64,000 bases of DNA, taken from assembly GCF_032302195.1 (NCBI RefSeq), contig NZ_CP135275.1, forward strand, positions 3,782,001 to 3,846,000, in the 5' to 3' direction. Position numbers and translations under genes: made by a program. The notes beneath the pieces were generated by a model, which saw nothing but the letters and a program-made list of their open reading frames with translations, did no database searches and was not told the DNA's origin. The DNA comes from Paenibacillus sp. MMS20-IR301. Lineage in GTDB: Bacteria > Bacillota > Bacilli > Paenibacillales > Paenibacillaceae. Positions 54,778-64,000 of this stretch are shown here, piece by piece. Numbering within the stretch: the first letter of the stretch is position 1; each line of letters begins with the position of its first letter.

Positions 54778-57015
54778 TCATTCTCCGCTTCCCGGCTTCA
54801 TCCGGTGCTTGCGGTAATCCCCCGGCGTAACCCCGACTACCCTTTTGAAGACCCGCCCGAATGTAATCGAGCTGGTATAACCCAGCTTCAAGGCAATATC
54901 CTGCAGATTATCGCCGGTGGTCGCAAGCAGATACTCGGCCCGCTGCATCCGCAGCTGGGTCAGGAAATCCACGAACTTCATATCAAATTCCTCTTTGAAC
55001 AGATGGCTGGCATATTTGCCCGAAATCTGGAACCGGTCGCTTAAATGCTTAAGTGAAAGATCCGGATTGTCAAAATTCTCTTCTATATATACCTTCATCT
55101 CGCTGATCATCGCCCGGTAGCTTTTGGACTCATTGACGGATACATAGATCCGGTATATTTCGGCCAGCCACTTCAGCATTTCCGCATGCACCTGTTCAAG
55201 CGTGGCCTGTGCCTCGATCTGACGGTAATACCCCTGCAGGCTCTGCCCGGCAAAAATCCGCCGCAAGCTGTCCGACAGCTGCCCCAGCTCCCGGTCCAGC
55301 ATCTGGATCAGCATGTGCAGCAGCATATGTATCTCTTCATCCCTGATCTGATCACCGCTGAACCAGATAAACAGCTCGTCTACCCGTTTCCGCCAATTCT
55401 CGTCGGCAATCCGGAATTCCCGGACGATCTCGCCGAGCATCTGCAAATATTTATAGGAGTGCAGGGTAGAGCGGTCTGGCAGGCTGTCGCTCAGCACGAC
55501 CATATCCCTGCCGAGTGACAGCTTATGCTCCAGCGCAGCCCCGGCAGCTGCAGCGGACTCCGTTATTGCCTCCAGCCCGGTAACTACGGGGCCGACTCCG
55601 ATCGTTAGTGACAGTCCGAGATTATCACTGACCCAGCGCAGGTAACGTTCCGCAAGCTTCCGCAGCCGTTCCTTCTCTGCTGCAAGTCCGGCACCGCTGC
55701 CGATAATCAGTCCAACCCGGTTGCTGCTCACCCACTCAGCCCAGCCCTGCAGACCTTCTTCCGCCGCCAGCTCCTGGAACAGATTCATCAAGGTCAGCTT
55801 GAGCATGTTCTGCTCCTTGGCCGGGTATTTCTGCCGGAACTCATCGTACCTGTTCATTTCTGCGGTAATAAACGCATAATACGCAGCTTCTCCGGTGAAC
55901 AGCTTGAAGCGTTCCAGCTGCTCCTCCCGGAAATCACTGCGTTCCCCTTCCATTAAATCCAGGAACAGCTGACGGCGCTGCACCAGCAGGTTCTCATCGA
56001 ATTGCTGCTGATAGCTTACCGTCTGATTGATCAGCGCCTCCAGTGCCCGGTCGATCAGCACAAGCTCGCTGCGCGACTTGCTGTCCAGACTCTCCTCACG
56101 GAACTGCAGCGCCTGAATCCGGTTCATCATCGCCTGGATCGGCCGGTAGTTTTTGCGTGTAATATACAGAATATAGAGGGTGCCCAGCACTACAGTCAGA
56201 ATACCGATAATAATCCAGAGATACGAGACAACCGACATCCAGGCGAACAGCTCGCCTGCACGGATGCCGCTCTCGAAGGTCCAGCCTGTATTATCAGAGT
56301 GAATGCGGGTCAGCACATTGCCCTCTGCAAGCGTATTTTCCCGGTGGGCGGTATAGATCAGTTCGCCTTGTGAATCCAGCACGCGCATGAAGGAGACCTG
56401 GCTGTTCGTCATGCTGTCAATCATCCGCTCCAGCCGGTACATGCTTAGATTCACCACAATCATTCCTTCGGCTCCGAAGGGCAGCGGAAGCTTCTTGGAC
56501 ATGCTGATGACCCGTGCCGGCTGGTCCGAGCTGAAGATGCGCTGCTTTCGCACATCGCTCCAGTTCCGGTCATCCCGCCCCGTCAGCGCACTGTCAAGAT
56601 AGTCCCGGTCCGCGAACATCTCCCGGTCGACCAGCCCGTTCAGCGTCAACACCCGGTCATCCCACTTGCGGTAGATATAGATCGAGTCAATCAGCTGGTT
56701 GCGGTACAGTACGCCTCTCATATCATTCACTGTATTATAGAGCCGGGTCCGGTCGCCTTCATCGCTAAGCCCGCTCAGGAAATCACCGTAATCATGATTG
56801 GTCTCCATCTCCTGAAGCACGGATAATTCCACATCACTAAGGGCATTCTGCAGGGAATCCACCACATAGCCGGTAGAGATACGGTTGGCTTTGTCCGTCT
56901 CACTGCGCGAAAGCTCACCTACAATCAGAAACGACAGGAAAATCAGGATCGATACCGTCAGCAAAAAGATAGGGAAATAGGAGAACATCATTCTGCTCGA
57001 CCAGTTCCGTTTCAT
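54778..57015 (-). CDS. Membrane-anchored AraC-family regulator
   Basis: 745 aa. Transmembrane helix 1 (about residues 10-32), an extracytoplasmic sensor region (about 33-255, Cache-like), helix 2 (about 260-285), a cytoplasmic middle region with a degenerate GGDEF-like stretch, and C-terminal AraC HTH (about 640-735). This layout is typical of Paenibacillus one-component regulators beside lplABC-type importers. ATG at 57015 has GGGAG close upstream. Probably senses an extracellular oligosaccharide and controls the lpl-like operon. Confidence 0.87.
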   Translation of the reverse strand: MKRNWSSRMMFSYFPIFLLTVSILIFLSFLIVGELSRSETDKANRISTGYVVDSLQNALSDVELSVLQEMETNHDYGDFLSGLSDEGDRTRLYNTVNDMRGVLYRNQLIDSIYIYRKWDDRVLTLNGLVDREMFADRDYLDSALTGRDDRNWSDVRKQRIFSSDQPARVISMSKKLPLPFGAEGMIVVNLSMYRLERMIDSMTNSQVSFMRVLDSQGELIYTAHRENTLAEGNVLTRIHSDNTGWTFESGIRAGELFAWMSVVSYLWIIIGILTVVLGTLYILYITRKNYRPIQAMMNRIQALQFREESLDSKSRSELVLIDRALEALINQTVSYQQQFDENLLVQRRQLFLDLMEGERSDFREEQLERFKLFTGEAAYYAFITAEMNRYDEFRQKYPAKEQNMLKLTLMNLFQELAAEEGLQGWAEWVSSNRVGLIIGSGAGLAAEKERLRKLAERYLRWVSDNLGLSLTIGVGPVVTGLEAITESAAAAGAALEHKLSLGRDMVVLSDSLPDRSTLHSYKYLQMLGEIVREFRIADENWRKRVDELFIWFSGDQIRDEEIHMLLHMLIQMLDRELGQLSDSLRRIFAGQSLQGYYRQIEAQATLEQVHAEMLKWLAEIYRIYVSVNESKSYRAMISEMKVYIEENFDNPDLSLKHLSDRFQISGKYASHLFKEEFDMKFVDFLTQLRMQRAEYLLATTGDNLQDIALKLGYTSSITFGRVFKRVVGVTPGDYRKHRMKPGSGE

Positions 57016-57077
57016 ATGTACTCCCGCCCTTCTTCGAATGGAATCCGAAACAGCCGCCTGGATTATGACAGGAAAGC

Positions 57078-58256
57078 TTACATGTGCGCTTTGGCCATTC
57101 GGTTTATCCAATATAGCATGCCGGCACCGATAAGTGCACTAACTGTGCAGGCCAAATACATCATTTGGGCACCGCCGGAATAGAACAAATAGCCGTTCAG
57201 CAGGTTGCCCACAATTCCCCCCAGACCGGAGAAGACCATATTAAACAGACTTTGCCCGGTTGCCTGCATTTTTTTGCCGGATGCCCCGGCCACATACTCC
57301 ACAGCAGCAACATAGAACAGCCCGAAGGACAGGCCGTGCAGCACCTGAATCCCGACCATCACCGCCGGAACGGGGAAGAGCCACTGAATGCCCCAGCGCA
57401 GCGCATAAAAGAATGCCGCCAGCAGCAGCGTCCGTTCGTGCCCGATTCCCCTGAGAATTCTGGCTGCGAGCAGCATCGACGGAATATTCGTCAAGGAGGC
57501 CAGCAGCAGCGCTGTCCCGACCAGGGAATAGCTGCCGCCCGCCTCCTGAAAGGCCAGGACGAAGAACGAGTTGTAGGCCGTGAGCGTCTGGTTGACGAAA
57601 AAGCAGGCAATCAGAAACAGCACAAACAGGCGGTTCCCCAGCAGCTCCTTCATACCTTGCGACAGTGAAATGGCCGATGCCTTGCTCTCCGTGCTGCGCG
57701 ACAGGGTTAATACCGTTGCTGCTCCTGCCAGGCTTAAGAGCAGAAAGGGCAGCCATAGCCGGGTAATTTCAAAATGGGAAAGATAGAACCCTCCGGCGTA
57801 TCCGCCGAGCGCTGTTCCCAGACTGCCCAGACTGCGGATCGTTCCATACGAGGTCCGGCCCTTCGCCGCTGCGGTAACCGCATAGGAATCCGCCACCGGA
57901 CTTTGGGTAGCCTGAAATACAATTGACAGCACGTAGACCATCACAATGACTGCGGCATATTGAACACCATAGAAGAAAGACAAGACAGCCGGAACAGAAA
58001 TACTCAATACCAGCACCAGCTTCGTCTGACGGTACCTGTCCACCAGCATTCCCCATACCGGCTGCACTGCAATAGACAGCAGGGTGCCTGCAGACATAAG
58101 CATCCCGACTACATTGGCTCCGATGCCCTGATGTACAAACAAGGTTGTTATATATGGATTAAAGAGGCCGCCTGCCAGGCCCGTAAGCAAATAGAGTAAT
58201 CGAAGCTTGAGCAGCTCCCGCTTGGCTTCCAAAGGTATTATCGCCGTATTTTCCAT
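57078..58256 (-). CDS. MFS transporter (LacY/MFS_1-like)
   Basis: 392-aa major facilitator with about 12 helices; motif PVWGMLVDRYRQTK in loop 2-3. ATG at 58256 has AAAGGA upstream. A terminator at 58352 separates it from the preceding gene. Lies between the membrane-anchored AraC gene and the unknown 567-aa gene. Substrate could be a sugar or an unrelated metabolite; not resolved. Confidence 0.87.
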   Translation of the reverse strand: MENTAIIPLEAKRELLKLRLLYLLTGLAGGLFNPYITTLFVHQGIGANVVGMLMSAGTLLSIAVQPVWGMLVDRYRQTKLVLVLSISVPAVLSFFYGVQYAAVIVMVYVLSIVFQATQSPVADSYAVTAAAKGRTSYGTIRSLGSLGTALGGYAGGFYLSHFEITRLWLPFLLLSLAGAATVLTLSRSTESKASAISLSQGMKELLGNRLFVLFLIACFFVNQTLTAYNSFFVLAFQEAGGSYSLVGTALLLASLTNIPSMLLAARILRGIGHERTLLLAAFFYALRWGIQWLFPVPAVMVGIQVLHGLSFGLFYVAAVEYVAGASGKKMQATGQSLFNMVFSGLGGIVGNLLNGYLFYSGGAQMMYLACTVSALIGAGMLYWINRMAKAHM

Positions 58257-58351
58257 GGTGCATTCTTCCTTTACCTCAAAATAACCCCACAAAGTGGTGC
58301 TTTGGCGCAGATGATTACTCCAGGGTAACCGCGTGTTTACAGCCTCTCTTT

Positions 58352-58389
58352 CAAAAAGATAGACCTCAAGGCCAGCTTGAGGTCCATCT
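58352..58389 (-). terminator. Intrinsic terminator ending the lpl-like operon
   Basis: Stem GATGGACCTCAAG / CTTGAGGTCTATC (58376-58388 and 58358-58370, one wobble) followed on minus by TTTTT. Confidence 0.85.
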
Positions 58390-58403
58390 TCACAGGCCTT
58401 GTT

Positions 58404-60107
58404 TTAGTCTGCAGCAGGGTCCAGCCTCAGCGTAAAGGACATGACCTGCACTCCGTCCTCGGGACGGTGCAGATAGATAATCTCCAGCTGCCTGCCTGCT
58501 TCTTCCCGCCAAACAGAAGGTGCCGGCGCAGCCGCAGCTATGCTGCAGCCCAGTCCCGGCAACGCCCAGTAGCCGGAGGAAATCGCCGCCGCCGCAAGCC
58601 CCGTGCCGGTAATCTCAAACAGCACCTCTACCGGGACCTCTGTATCCAGCCGGACAGAGACAGCCAGCAGATCCTTCTCTGCCGCAGCCTCAAAGGTAAT
58701 CCCCCGCAGATGGCTGTTCCAGCTCTTGCCCTTCTCCCTGCGGATTAAGCGCAGATAGTAGCGGGAACCGTCAGTATGGCTCCAGTGAATCGTTGCCGGA
58801 TGCATCTGGCCGTTCGTATTGCGGCTTCCTGACATCGCACCGAGCATCCGCGATTCTTCGATCCAGGCCGCAGCAGTGCACAGATTGCGGTTCTCGCCCG
58901 GCTTATCCCGCTCACACAGCTCACGGAACTGCTTCTCTGCTCTGCGGCTGCCGCCGAAGCCGGTAAACACGGGCAACAGCTCCGCAGGGATCCGGACACC
59001 TGCCAGTGCAATCAGCGGATCATGGGTCGTCTCGCAGTTAGGCGCTGCCAGATGCTCATAACCCGCTCCCAGCGCCAGATACAGGAATACGCCGATCGAG
59101 CTGTGACCTGTCATCTCCATCTCATAAGCCCGGGAGAATGGTCCGGACAGATTCTCCAGTAACGGATGATAGAACATTGCGATATTCCTCCACAAGCCCC
59201 GCTCCAAAACCTGAGCGGTCTCCCTGAAACCGGCAGATTTCCCATAGGTCCGCCACAGGCCCAGCACCGTTAAATCTACGCCGTAATAAGTCGTTGTATT
59301 GAACTCGGCAACAGAGCCGAATTCATTATACGCCGCAAGGAAAGCGGCAGCCTCCCGCCCGGCATGGCTGATCCAGTCCTCCCGGGCGAACCTGTGCCCG
59401 TAATAATGAACAATGAAGATATGCATCAGCTCAATATTAGTGTTCATAGGCACCGCATCGGATAACCGCCGGTCAATGGAAGCTGCGACCGCCAGCTCCA
59501 TCGACGCCTCCATCAGCATGATCAGCTCTCCCGGCAGAACATCCGAGAATTCCTCCAGAATGACCGCGAAAGTGCTAGCTATGAACTCGCGCCAGTTCGG
59601 ATCATAGCTCGCCCACACCGGAGGCAATACTTCATCAACTGCCGCCTGCAAAGCCTGCCGGATACGCCGCTCGTCAAACTCCGGCAGAACATGACTTATT
59701 TCCCGGGAAAGTGCGCTGCCGAGCCTTCTGCCGATTTTATCTGTAGTTTCACTGAGAAAGTAAGTAAATCCGGGGGCAAACTTCTTCCACGCATAGTTTC
59801 CTGCCGGCGGCAGTGCCGCCTGAGGCGACACGCGGAAAGTCCCGTGATAAATTTCATCAGGAGCATTAAATTGCAGTGCCATTACCCGCCTCAGCAGCCG
59901 GCAGGCCAGCTCCAGATCCCCTTCGCCGCCGCGGATCAGCAGTCCCAGTGCATAATGGGCACTGCTGCGCGTATTGTGACGGTCACTTCGCTCCTCATCA
60001 ATCAGCAGCTCCATCTCTGCATCATAGAATGAATCCATCAGTTCCATCGCCTGATCTACCAGATAACGCTGTCTTTCCGTAAGCCTGTCTATCATCGCTT
60101 GTGTCAC
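58404..60107 (-). CDS. Unassigned 567-aa protein, possible polysaccharide-active enzyme
   Basis: I do not recognise the family. The first 400 or so residues look mainly alpha-helical with repeated aromatic/acidic helices, like an (alpha/alpha) toroid; the last 160 look beta-rich. Conserved-looking polar spots include NTRSSAHYA (about 44-52), FNTTTYYGVD (about 272-281) and ETTHDP (about 357-362). That two-part build is seen in several polysaccharide lyases and some glycosidases, which is inference only. GTG at 60107 has GGGGG 7 nt upstream. It is the last gene of an lplA-lplB-lplC-like operon, so its substrate is probably the imported oligosaccharide. No signal peptide. Confidence 0.8.
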   Translation of the reverse strand: MTQAMIDRLTERQRYLVDQAMELMDSFYDAEMELLIDEERSDRHNTRSSAHYALGLLIRGGEGDLELACRLLRRVMALQFNAPDEIYHGTFRVSPQAALPPAGNYAWKKFAPGFTYFLSETTDKIGRRLGSALSREISHVLPEFDERRIRQALQAAVDEVLPPVWASYDPNWREFIASTFAVILEEFSDVLPGELIMLMEASMELAVAASIDRRLSDAVPMNTNIELMHIFIVHYYGHRFAREDWISHAGREAAAFLAAYNEFGSVAEFNTTTYYGVDLTVLGLWRTYGKSAGFRETAQVLERGLWRNIAMFYHPLLENLSGPFSRAYEMEMTGHSSIGVFLYLALGAGYEHLAAPNCETTHDPLIALAGVRIPAELLPVFTGFGGSRRAEKQFRELCERDKPGENRNLCTAAAWIEESRMLGAMSGSRNTNGQMHPATIHWSHTDGSRYYLRLIRREKGKSWNSHLRGITFEAAAEKDLLAVSVRLDTEVPVEVLFEITGTGLAAAAISSGYWALPGLGCSIAAAAPAPSVWREEAGRQLEIIYLHRPEDGVQVMSFTLRLDPAAD

Positions 60108-60125
60108 TGTCCTTCCCCCTCTTCC

Positions 60126-60998
60126 TCAGCCTTTGACTGCACCGGCCATCATTCCGCTGATGAAATAACGCTGCAGGAACGGATACACAATCAGAATCGG
60201 CACCGTAGAGAAAACTACGCTCGCCGCCTTCAAGCTCTCCGGCATCAGCTGGGCCATGCCCAATCCCTCCTGCTGCATCAGCTCGCTGACCTGATTGTTC
60301 TGGATCATCTGATACAGCTTCAACTGCAGCGGGTAAAGAGCCGGACGGTTAATATACATCAGCGCATCCTGGAATCCGTTCCAGCGGCCGACAGCATAGA
60401 ATAAGCTGAGGGTAGCCAGCGAAGGCAGCGACAACGGCAGAATAATGCGGAACAGTGTTCCCAGATGCGATGTGCCGTCAATCTCAGCCGCCTCTTCCAG
60501 GCTCTTCGGAATGCTATTAAAGAATGAGATCAGAATAATCATATAGAAGGGGCTGATCAAGCCCGGCAGCACCAGCGCCCACACCGTATCCAGCAGATGA
60601 AGATTGCGGATCAGAATATAATCGGGAATGATCCCCCCGCTGAAGAACATCGTAATCACTATAATCAGCATGAACCATTTCCGCCCGCGCAGCTCCTTCT
60701 TGGATAAGGAATAGGCAACAGCTATTGTCATGGCCATAGACAGTACAGTAGCCAGAATAGTCAGCATAATGGTGAAGCCTAAGGAACGGATCATTGACAT
60801 ATCAGAGAAGACCTTGGCGTACGCCTCATAAGTGAATTCCCTTGGGAAGAAGGTCACCAGCCCCGACATGATCGGACGGCTTGAACTGAGTGAGATGGCA
60901 ATAATATGAATAAAAGGCATCAGGCAGACCAGAATTACAGCGGTTATAATCAAGATATTAAAGATATCAAATATCCGGTTTGTTGCGCGTTCGCTCAT
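60126..60998 (-). CDS. ABC transporter permease, LplC/YtcP-like
   Basis: 290-aa carbohydrate permease, about six helices, EAA loop EEAAEIDGTSHLGTLFRI...LPL (in parts, about residues 185-205). AGGGGG stands 7 nt before ATG. It pairs with the LplB-like gene upstream (35-bp gap). No ATPase gene is present, as usual for this class. Confidence 0.93.
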   Translation of the reverse strand: MSERATNRIFDIFNILIITAVILVCLMPFIHIIAISLSSSRPIMSGLVTFFPREFTYEAYAKVFSDMSMIRSLGFTIMLTILATVLSMAMTIAVAYSLSKKELRGRKWFMLIIVITMFFSGGIIPDYILIRNLHLLDTVWALVLPGLISPFYMIILISFFNSIPKSLEEAAEIDGTSHLGTLFRIILPLSLPSLATLSLFYAVGRWNGFQDALMYINRPALYPLQLKLYQMIQNNQVSELMQQEGLGMAQLMPESLKAASVVFSTVPILIVYPFLQRYFISGMMAGAVKG

Positions 60999-61033
60999 GC
61001 TTTTTCCCCCTCATCTCTGTTTGTTAATCCGGA

Positions 61034-61936
61034 CTAGAGAATACTCTCATCCGCCAGCTTCTTGGATGCATAATTCGCTCCGAGCAGGAAAACTAGTCCG
61101 ACCAGGGCCTGGAACAACCCGACCGCAGTTGCCAGTGAGATTTGCCCGGACTCTATGCCGACCCGGTAGACAAAGGTACTAAGTACTTCAGAATAATCAC
61201 GTACAGCTACATTGCCGATGATAAACGGACGGTCAAAGCCAATGGAGATCATATTGCCCAGGTTGATAATAAGCAGGGTAGCAATCGTTGTTTTGATGCC
61301 CGGAAGAGAGATGTGAAGAATCTTCTTGAACCTTCCTGCACCATCCACCTCAGCGGCTTCGAACAGCTCTTTGTTAATTCCGGTCAGGGCTGCCAGGTAC
61401 AGAATCGTTCCCCAGCCCGCACTCTGCCACACCCCGACCAGCAGGTATGTAATCAGCCAGTAATGCTTATTGGAGAGAAAAGGAACCGCGTCCAGCCCTA
61501 TGCCGGTCAGCAGATTGTTAAGGAAGCCCGATTCTGTACCGAACACCTGAAGCACGATGCCGCCGATAATAACCCATGAAATGAAATGCGGAATATACAG
61601 AATAGTCTGGGCAAATTTCTTGAACCAGATGACCTTCAGCTCATAGAGCATAATCGCCAGAATCAGCGGTGCGGGAAATGAAATAATCAGGTCCAGCAGA
61701 TTGAGCAGAAGTGTATTGCGCAGCGCCTTGAAGAAATCATTGTTATGAAAAACCTCGCGGAAAATGTCCAGTCCGACCCATTCACTCCCGCCGATGCCTT
61801 GAAAGAAGTTGAATTCCTTAAAAGCAATCTGCACCCCGTACATCGGCCCGTATTTAAACAACAGGAAATAAATGACCGGCAGTACAAGCAAAGCATACAG
61901 CTGCCAGTTTCTGCGTAAATAAGTCGTGTTCCTCAC
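61034..61936 (-). CDS. ABC transporter permease, LplB-like
   Basis: 300-aa permease with the LplB N-terminal pattern PVIYFLLFKYGPMYGVQIAF and the EAA loop FEAAEVDGAGRFKKI. GTG at 61936 (MRNTTY) is preferred: AGGAG lies about 10 nt upstream, too close to the GTG at 61945. Confidence 0.92.
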   Translation of the reverse strand: MRNTTYLRRNWQLYALLVLPVIYFLLFKYGPMYGVQIAFKEFNFFQGIGGSEWVGLDIFREVFHNNDFFKALRNTLLLNLLDLIISFPAPLILAIMLYELKVIWFKKFAQTILYIPHFISWVIIGGIVLQVFGTESGFLNNLLTGIGLDAVPFLSNKHYWLITYLLVGVWQSAGWGTILYLAALTGINKELFEAAEVDGAGRFKKILHISLPGIKTTIATLLIINLGNMISIGFDRPFIIGNVAVRDYSEVLSTFVYRVGIESGQISLATAVGLFQALVGLVFLLGANYASKKLADESIL

Positions 61937-62026
61937 TGCCTTCACTCTCCTGTCCTTTGTCTGAGGCGGCGGCTGAAGACCCTTAAGCAGGCCTCCAGCA
62001 GATCACCGTCAGCTATCTGTATCCCT

Positions 62027-63628
62027 CTATTTGGATGTCATTTCTTTATAAGCCGCAGTACGCTCATCCAGAATCGCCTGGCCGCCGCTTGCCATATAAT
62101 CTTTAATCATCGAGTCATATATGCTGTCGAACTGCTCAGGCTTGATCATAGTCAGCTTGACAATGATTTCCTGGAACTTATCCGCAAGCGCCGTACCGTA
62201 TTTCGCCTCGGCCTCGATCGGATGACCGAACCGCACCGGCTGAATTGTATCGACATTGGAGATTTCTACCGACTTCTTCATATCCGCCTGGAATTTCTCC
62301 GGGGTCTGGGCAATGTAAGCCGCCTCATTCTTCGCATCATCACCGGCGAATTTACCGTTAACGATAATCGCAACATCACCAAAGTTATACAGGCGGTCGG
62401 TGATGTCAGAGGTGGCATCCGGTTTAACGACCGGAACACCGTCCACCAGTGTGTAGTTCTCATTCTCTACACCGAACTGAATATCGAACAGATTCGTATC
62501 CGAAGCCATCCAGTCGAGATATTTCAGCGCCGCTACCGCATTGCTGCTGGATTTCGGGATCATGACATACATGGCGTTAGGGGCATAAGCCGGTTTGGCA
62601 TGCTCGCCTGCATCATTCGTAAAAGTATCCACCGGAGTGATGGACGCTCCCGGCACATTAGCCTGCAGGTTCTCATAGAAGTCATTCCAGGTGAAGTAAG
62701 GTTCACCTGCATCCTCCGTATAGAAGCCTACCAGACCATTCTGCAGACTCTGCCACAGCTGTTTCTTATCTTTATCCAGGCCGAAATCCTTGCTCATCAG
62801 CCCTTCATTATAGAGCTTATTCATGAATTTCAGCGCATCCTCAAAGCCCGGCAGCAGTGCCGGATAGTCGCTTGAGCCCAGCTGCTGGGTCAGGGTATAG
62901 CGCTGTTCCTCAGTAAGCGGCTTAATAAACGACCAGATCAGCGGTTCATACTGGGCAGCCGCCAGACTTACACCGAATGGAATTACTTTGCCGCCGGTAT
63001 TGCCCGGGTCTTGTTCCTTGAATGCCTTAAGTGTGTTATACAGCTCTTCGGTAGTTGACGGCGCCGGCAGACCCAGCTTATCCAGCCAGTCCTGGCGGAC
63101 ATAACCGGCATATTTGCCTAGCACCAGCCTTCTGCCCGGAATTGCGAACTGCTGGCCGTTATACTGTCCGTAAGCCAGCGTATCTTCACCGAGGAATTTC
63201 TTCAGATTAGGCGCATATTCATCAATAAGTTCGGTAAGATCCGTAAGTCCGCCCTGCTCTGCATAGCGGTTGAACGTACCTGAGTCATAGGTGAATACTA
63301 GATCCGGCACTTCACTCTTGCTGGCCATCAGAACATTCAGCTTCTGGATTTCTTCCGAGCGGGGAACAGGAACGAACTCTACATTAATATTGTTCGGCTC
63401 ACCGAACCGCTCCTGTACAAGTCTGGTTAAGTAACTGTCAGAGATGGTGTAACCGGAAGGTGTATTGCCGCGGTCGAACAGTTCCACCTTTAATGTAGCA
63501 GGCGCGGGAGAACCGGCATTTCCGCTCGCCGTATCCTCCTTCGAAGAACACGCGGATAACAGCATTGTAGAGACCATCAGAACCGCCATTGCCGGGCTTG
63601 CCCATTTCTTAGACCCTCTTGTCGTCAT
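62027..63628 (-). CDS. ABC transporter substrate-binding lipoprotein, LplA-like
   Basis: 533-aa lipoprotein; signal peptide ending at lipobox L24-S25-A26-C27. The body matches the large family-1 binding proteins paired with LplB/LplC-type permeases. AAAGGTG precedes ATG. First gene of the four-gene operon. Ligand unknown; plant or host oligosaccharide expected. Confidence 0.92.
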   Translation of the reverse strand: MTTRGSKKWASPAMAVLMVSTMLLSACSSKEDTASGNAGSPAPATLKVELFDRGNTPSGYTISDSYLTRLVQERFGEPNNINVEFVPVPRSEEIQKLNVLMASKSEVPDLVFTYDSGTFNRYAEQGGLTDLTELIDEYAPNLKKFLGEDTLAYGQYNGQQFAIPGRRLVLGKYAGYVRQDWLDKLGLPAPSTTEELYNTLKAFKEQDPGNTGGKVIPFGVSLAAAQYEPLIWSFIKPLTEEQRYTLTQQLGSSDYPALLPGFEDALKFMNKLYNEGLMSKDFGLDKDKKQLWQSLQNGLVGFYTEDAGEPYFTWNDFYENLQANVPGASITPVDTFTNDAGEHAKPAYAPNAMYVMIPKSSSNAVAALKYLDWMASDTNLFDIQFGVENENYTLVDGVPVVKPDATSDITDRLYNFGDVAIIVNGKFAGDDAKNEAAYIAQTPEKFQADMKKSVEISNVDTIQPVRFGHPIEAEAKYGTALADKFQEIIVKLTMIKPEQFDSIYDSMIKDYMASGGQAILDERTAAYKEMTSK

Positions 63629-64000
63629 TCTCTCATCACCTTTCCCCTTATCAATGTCAGAAAACTTACCTCGAATTTCCGATCACATTAGCATCAGCAA
63701 CTTCGATGTCACTAAGTATTACATGAATTTGCAGAAACGTTCAATAAACCATTTTCCACTTTTCATTGGTTATAATATATGTAGGGAAAGCTGACAAACA
63801 AACAATTATCGTCCAGACAAACTGTTTTCACCCGGCAGATTTGCCGTGTTTTATGGTATTGTCGTTTAATTTGGCCTTACTGTATGTCCCCTATGCCAGC
63901 TCAAAGCCAAAGAGGCTGCCTCCGCAGAGACAACCCTCATATAATGCCTATAGTTCACACCCGGTACCTGACACCGTGAAGGACTCAGCGTGCGATAATA
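63629..64000. other. Upstream region of the lplA-like gene, no gene seen
   Basis: 372 bp to the window end. AT-rich near 63700-63790; TATAAT at 63770-63775 on the plus strand might be a promoter for a gene beyond the window. No clear cre site or repeat; frame 63465-63794 is antisense to the lipoprotein gene and rejected. Confidence 0.4.

Noticed and set aside
63728..63745. cre-like AAACGTT near the lplA promoter
   Set aside because: Only the central bases fit; outer positions do not match the consensus.

Overview
The window looks like a chromosomal segment of a spore-forming Gram-positive bacterium close to Paenibacillus. The grounds are a spoVAC-spoVAD-spoVAE block, the Bacillus-type yqeG-yqeH-aroE-yhbY-nadD-yqeK-rsfS cluster, strong GGAGG-type ribosome binding sites, moderate GC content by eye, and an unusually dense set of glycoside hydrolases, ABC sugar importers and AraC regulators. 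This is inferred from gene content; no database search was possible.

Layout. (1) 1-7.1 kb: a GH127-type beta-L-arabinofuranosidase, a class-C-like serine hydrolase with a divergent AraC regulator, and an ECF sigma factor overlapping its DUF4179-type anti-sigma partner. (2) 7.1-7.6 kb: a gene-free stretch between convergent genes with eight copies of a small dyad motif spaced 50-62 bp. (3) 7.6-17.7 kb: an arabino-oligosaccharide locus on the minus strand (GH51, lipoprotein binding protein, two permeases, GH43, GH51, GH43), with a divergent ArsR-type regulator across an AT-rich promoter region. (4) 18-24.5 kb: a housekeeping cluster for ribosome assembly, NAD and shikimate synthesis. (5) 24.6-29 kb: moxR, DUF58 and transglutaminase operon. 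(6) 29.5-31.8 kb: spoVA genes and a small candidate spore membrane protein. (7) 31.9-38.7 kb: an M42 aminopeptidase, then the mannitol locus mtlA-mtlR-mtlF-mtlD. (8) 39-42.3 kb: an aldo/keto reductase, the guanidinium exporter pair ykkC-ykkD behind a guanidine-I riboswitch, and an MBL-fold hydrolase. (9) 42.3-52.5 kb: two GH3 enzymes, two AraC regulators, a sugar MFS transporter and an orphan receiver protein. (10) 52.5-54 kb: an IS1341-type element with an intact TnpB and a probable omegaRNA end. (11) 54-63.6 kb: an SDR, a membrane-anchored AraC regulator, an MFS transporter, and an lplABC-like importer operon that ends with a 567-residue protein of unknown function, possibly a new polysaccharide-active enzyme.

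The overall theme is uptake and intracellular breakdown of plant-wall oligosaccharides. The arabinan locus imports oligomers through one ABC system and trims them inside the cell. The GH3, GH127 and lpl-type loci handle other side chains. Several cre-like sites suggest catabolite repression. The most notable items are the guanidine-I riboswitch, the TnpB/omegaRNA element, the periodic dyad array at 7.17-7.57 kb, a second repeat family shared by 29.2 and 40.2 kb, and the unassigned 567-aa protein.
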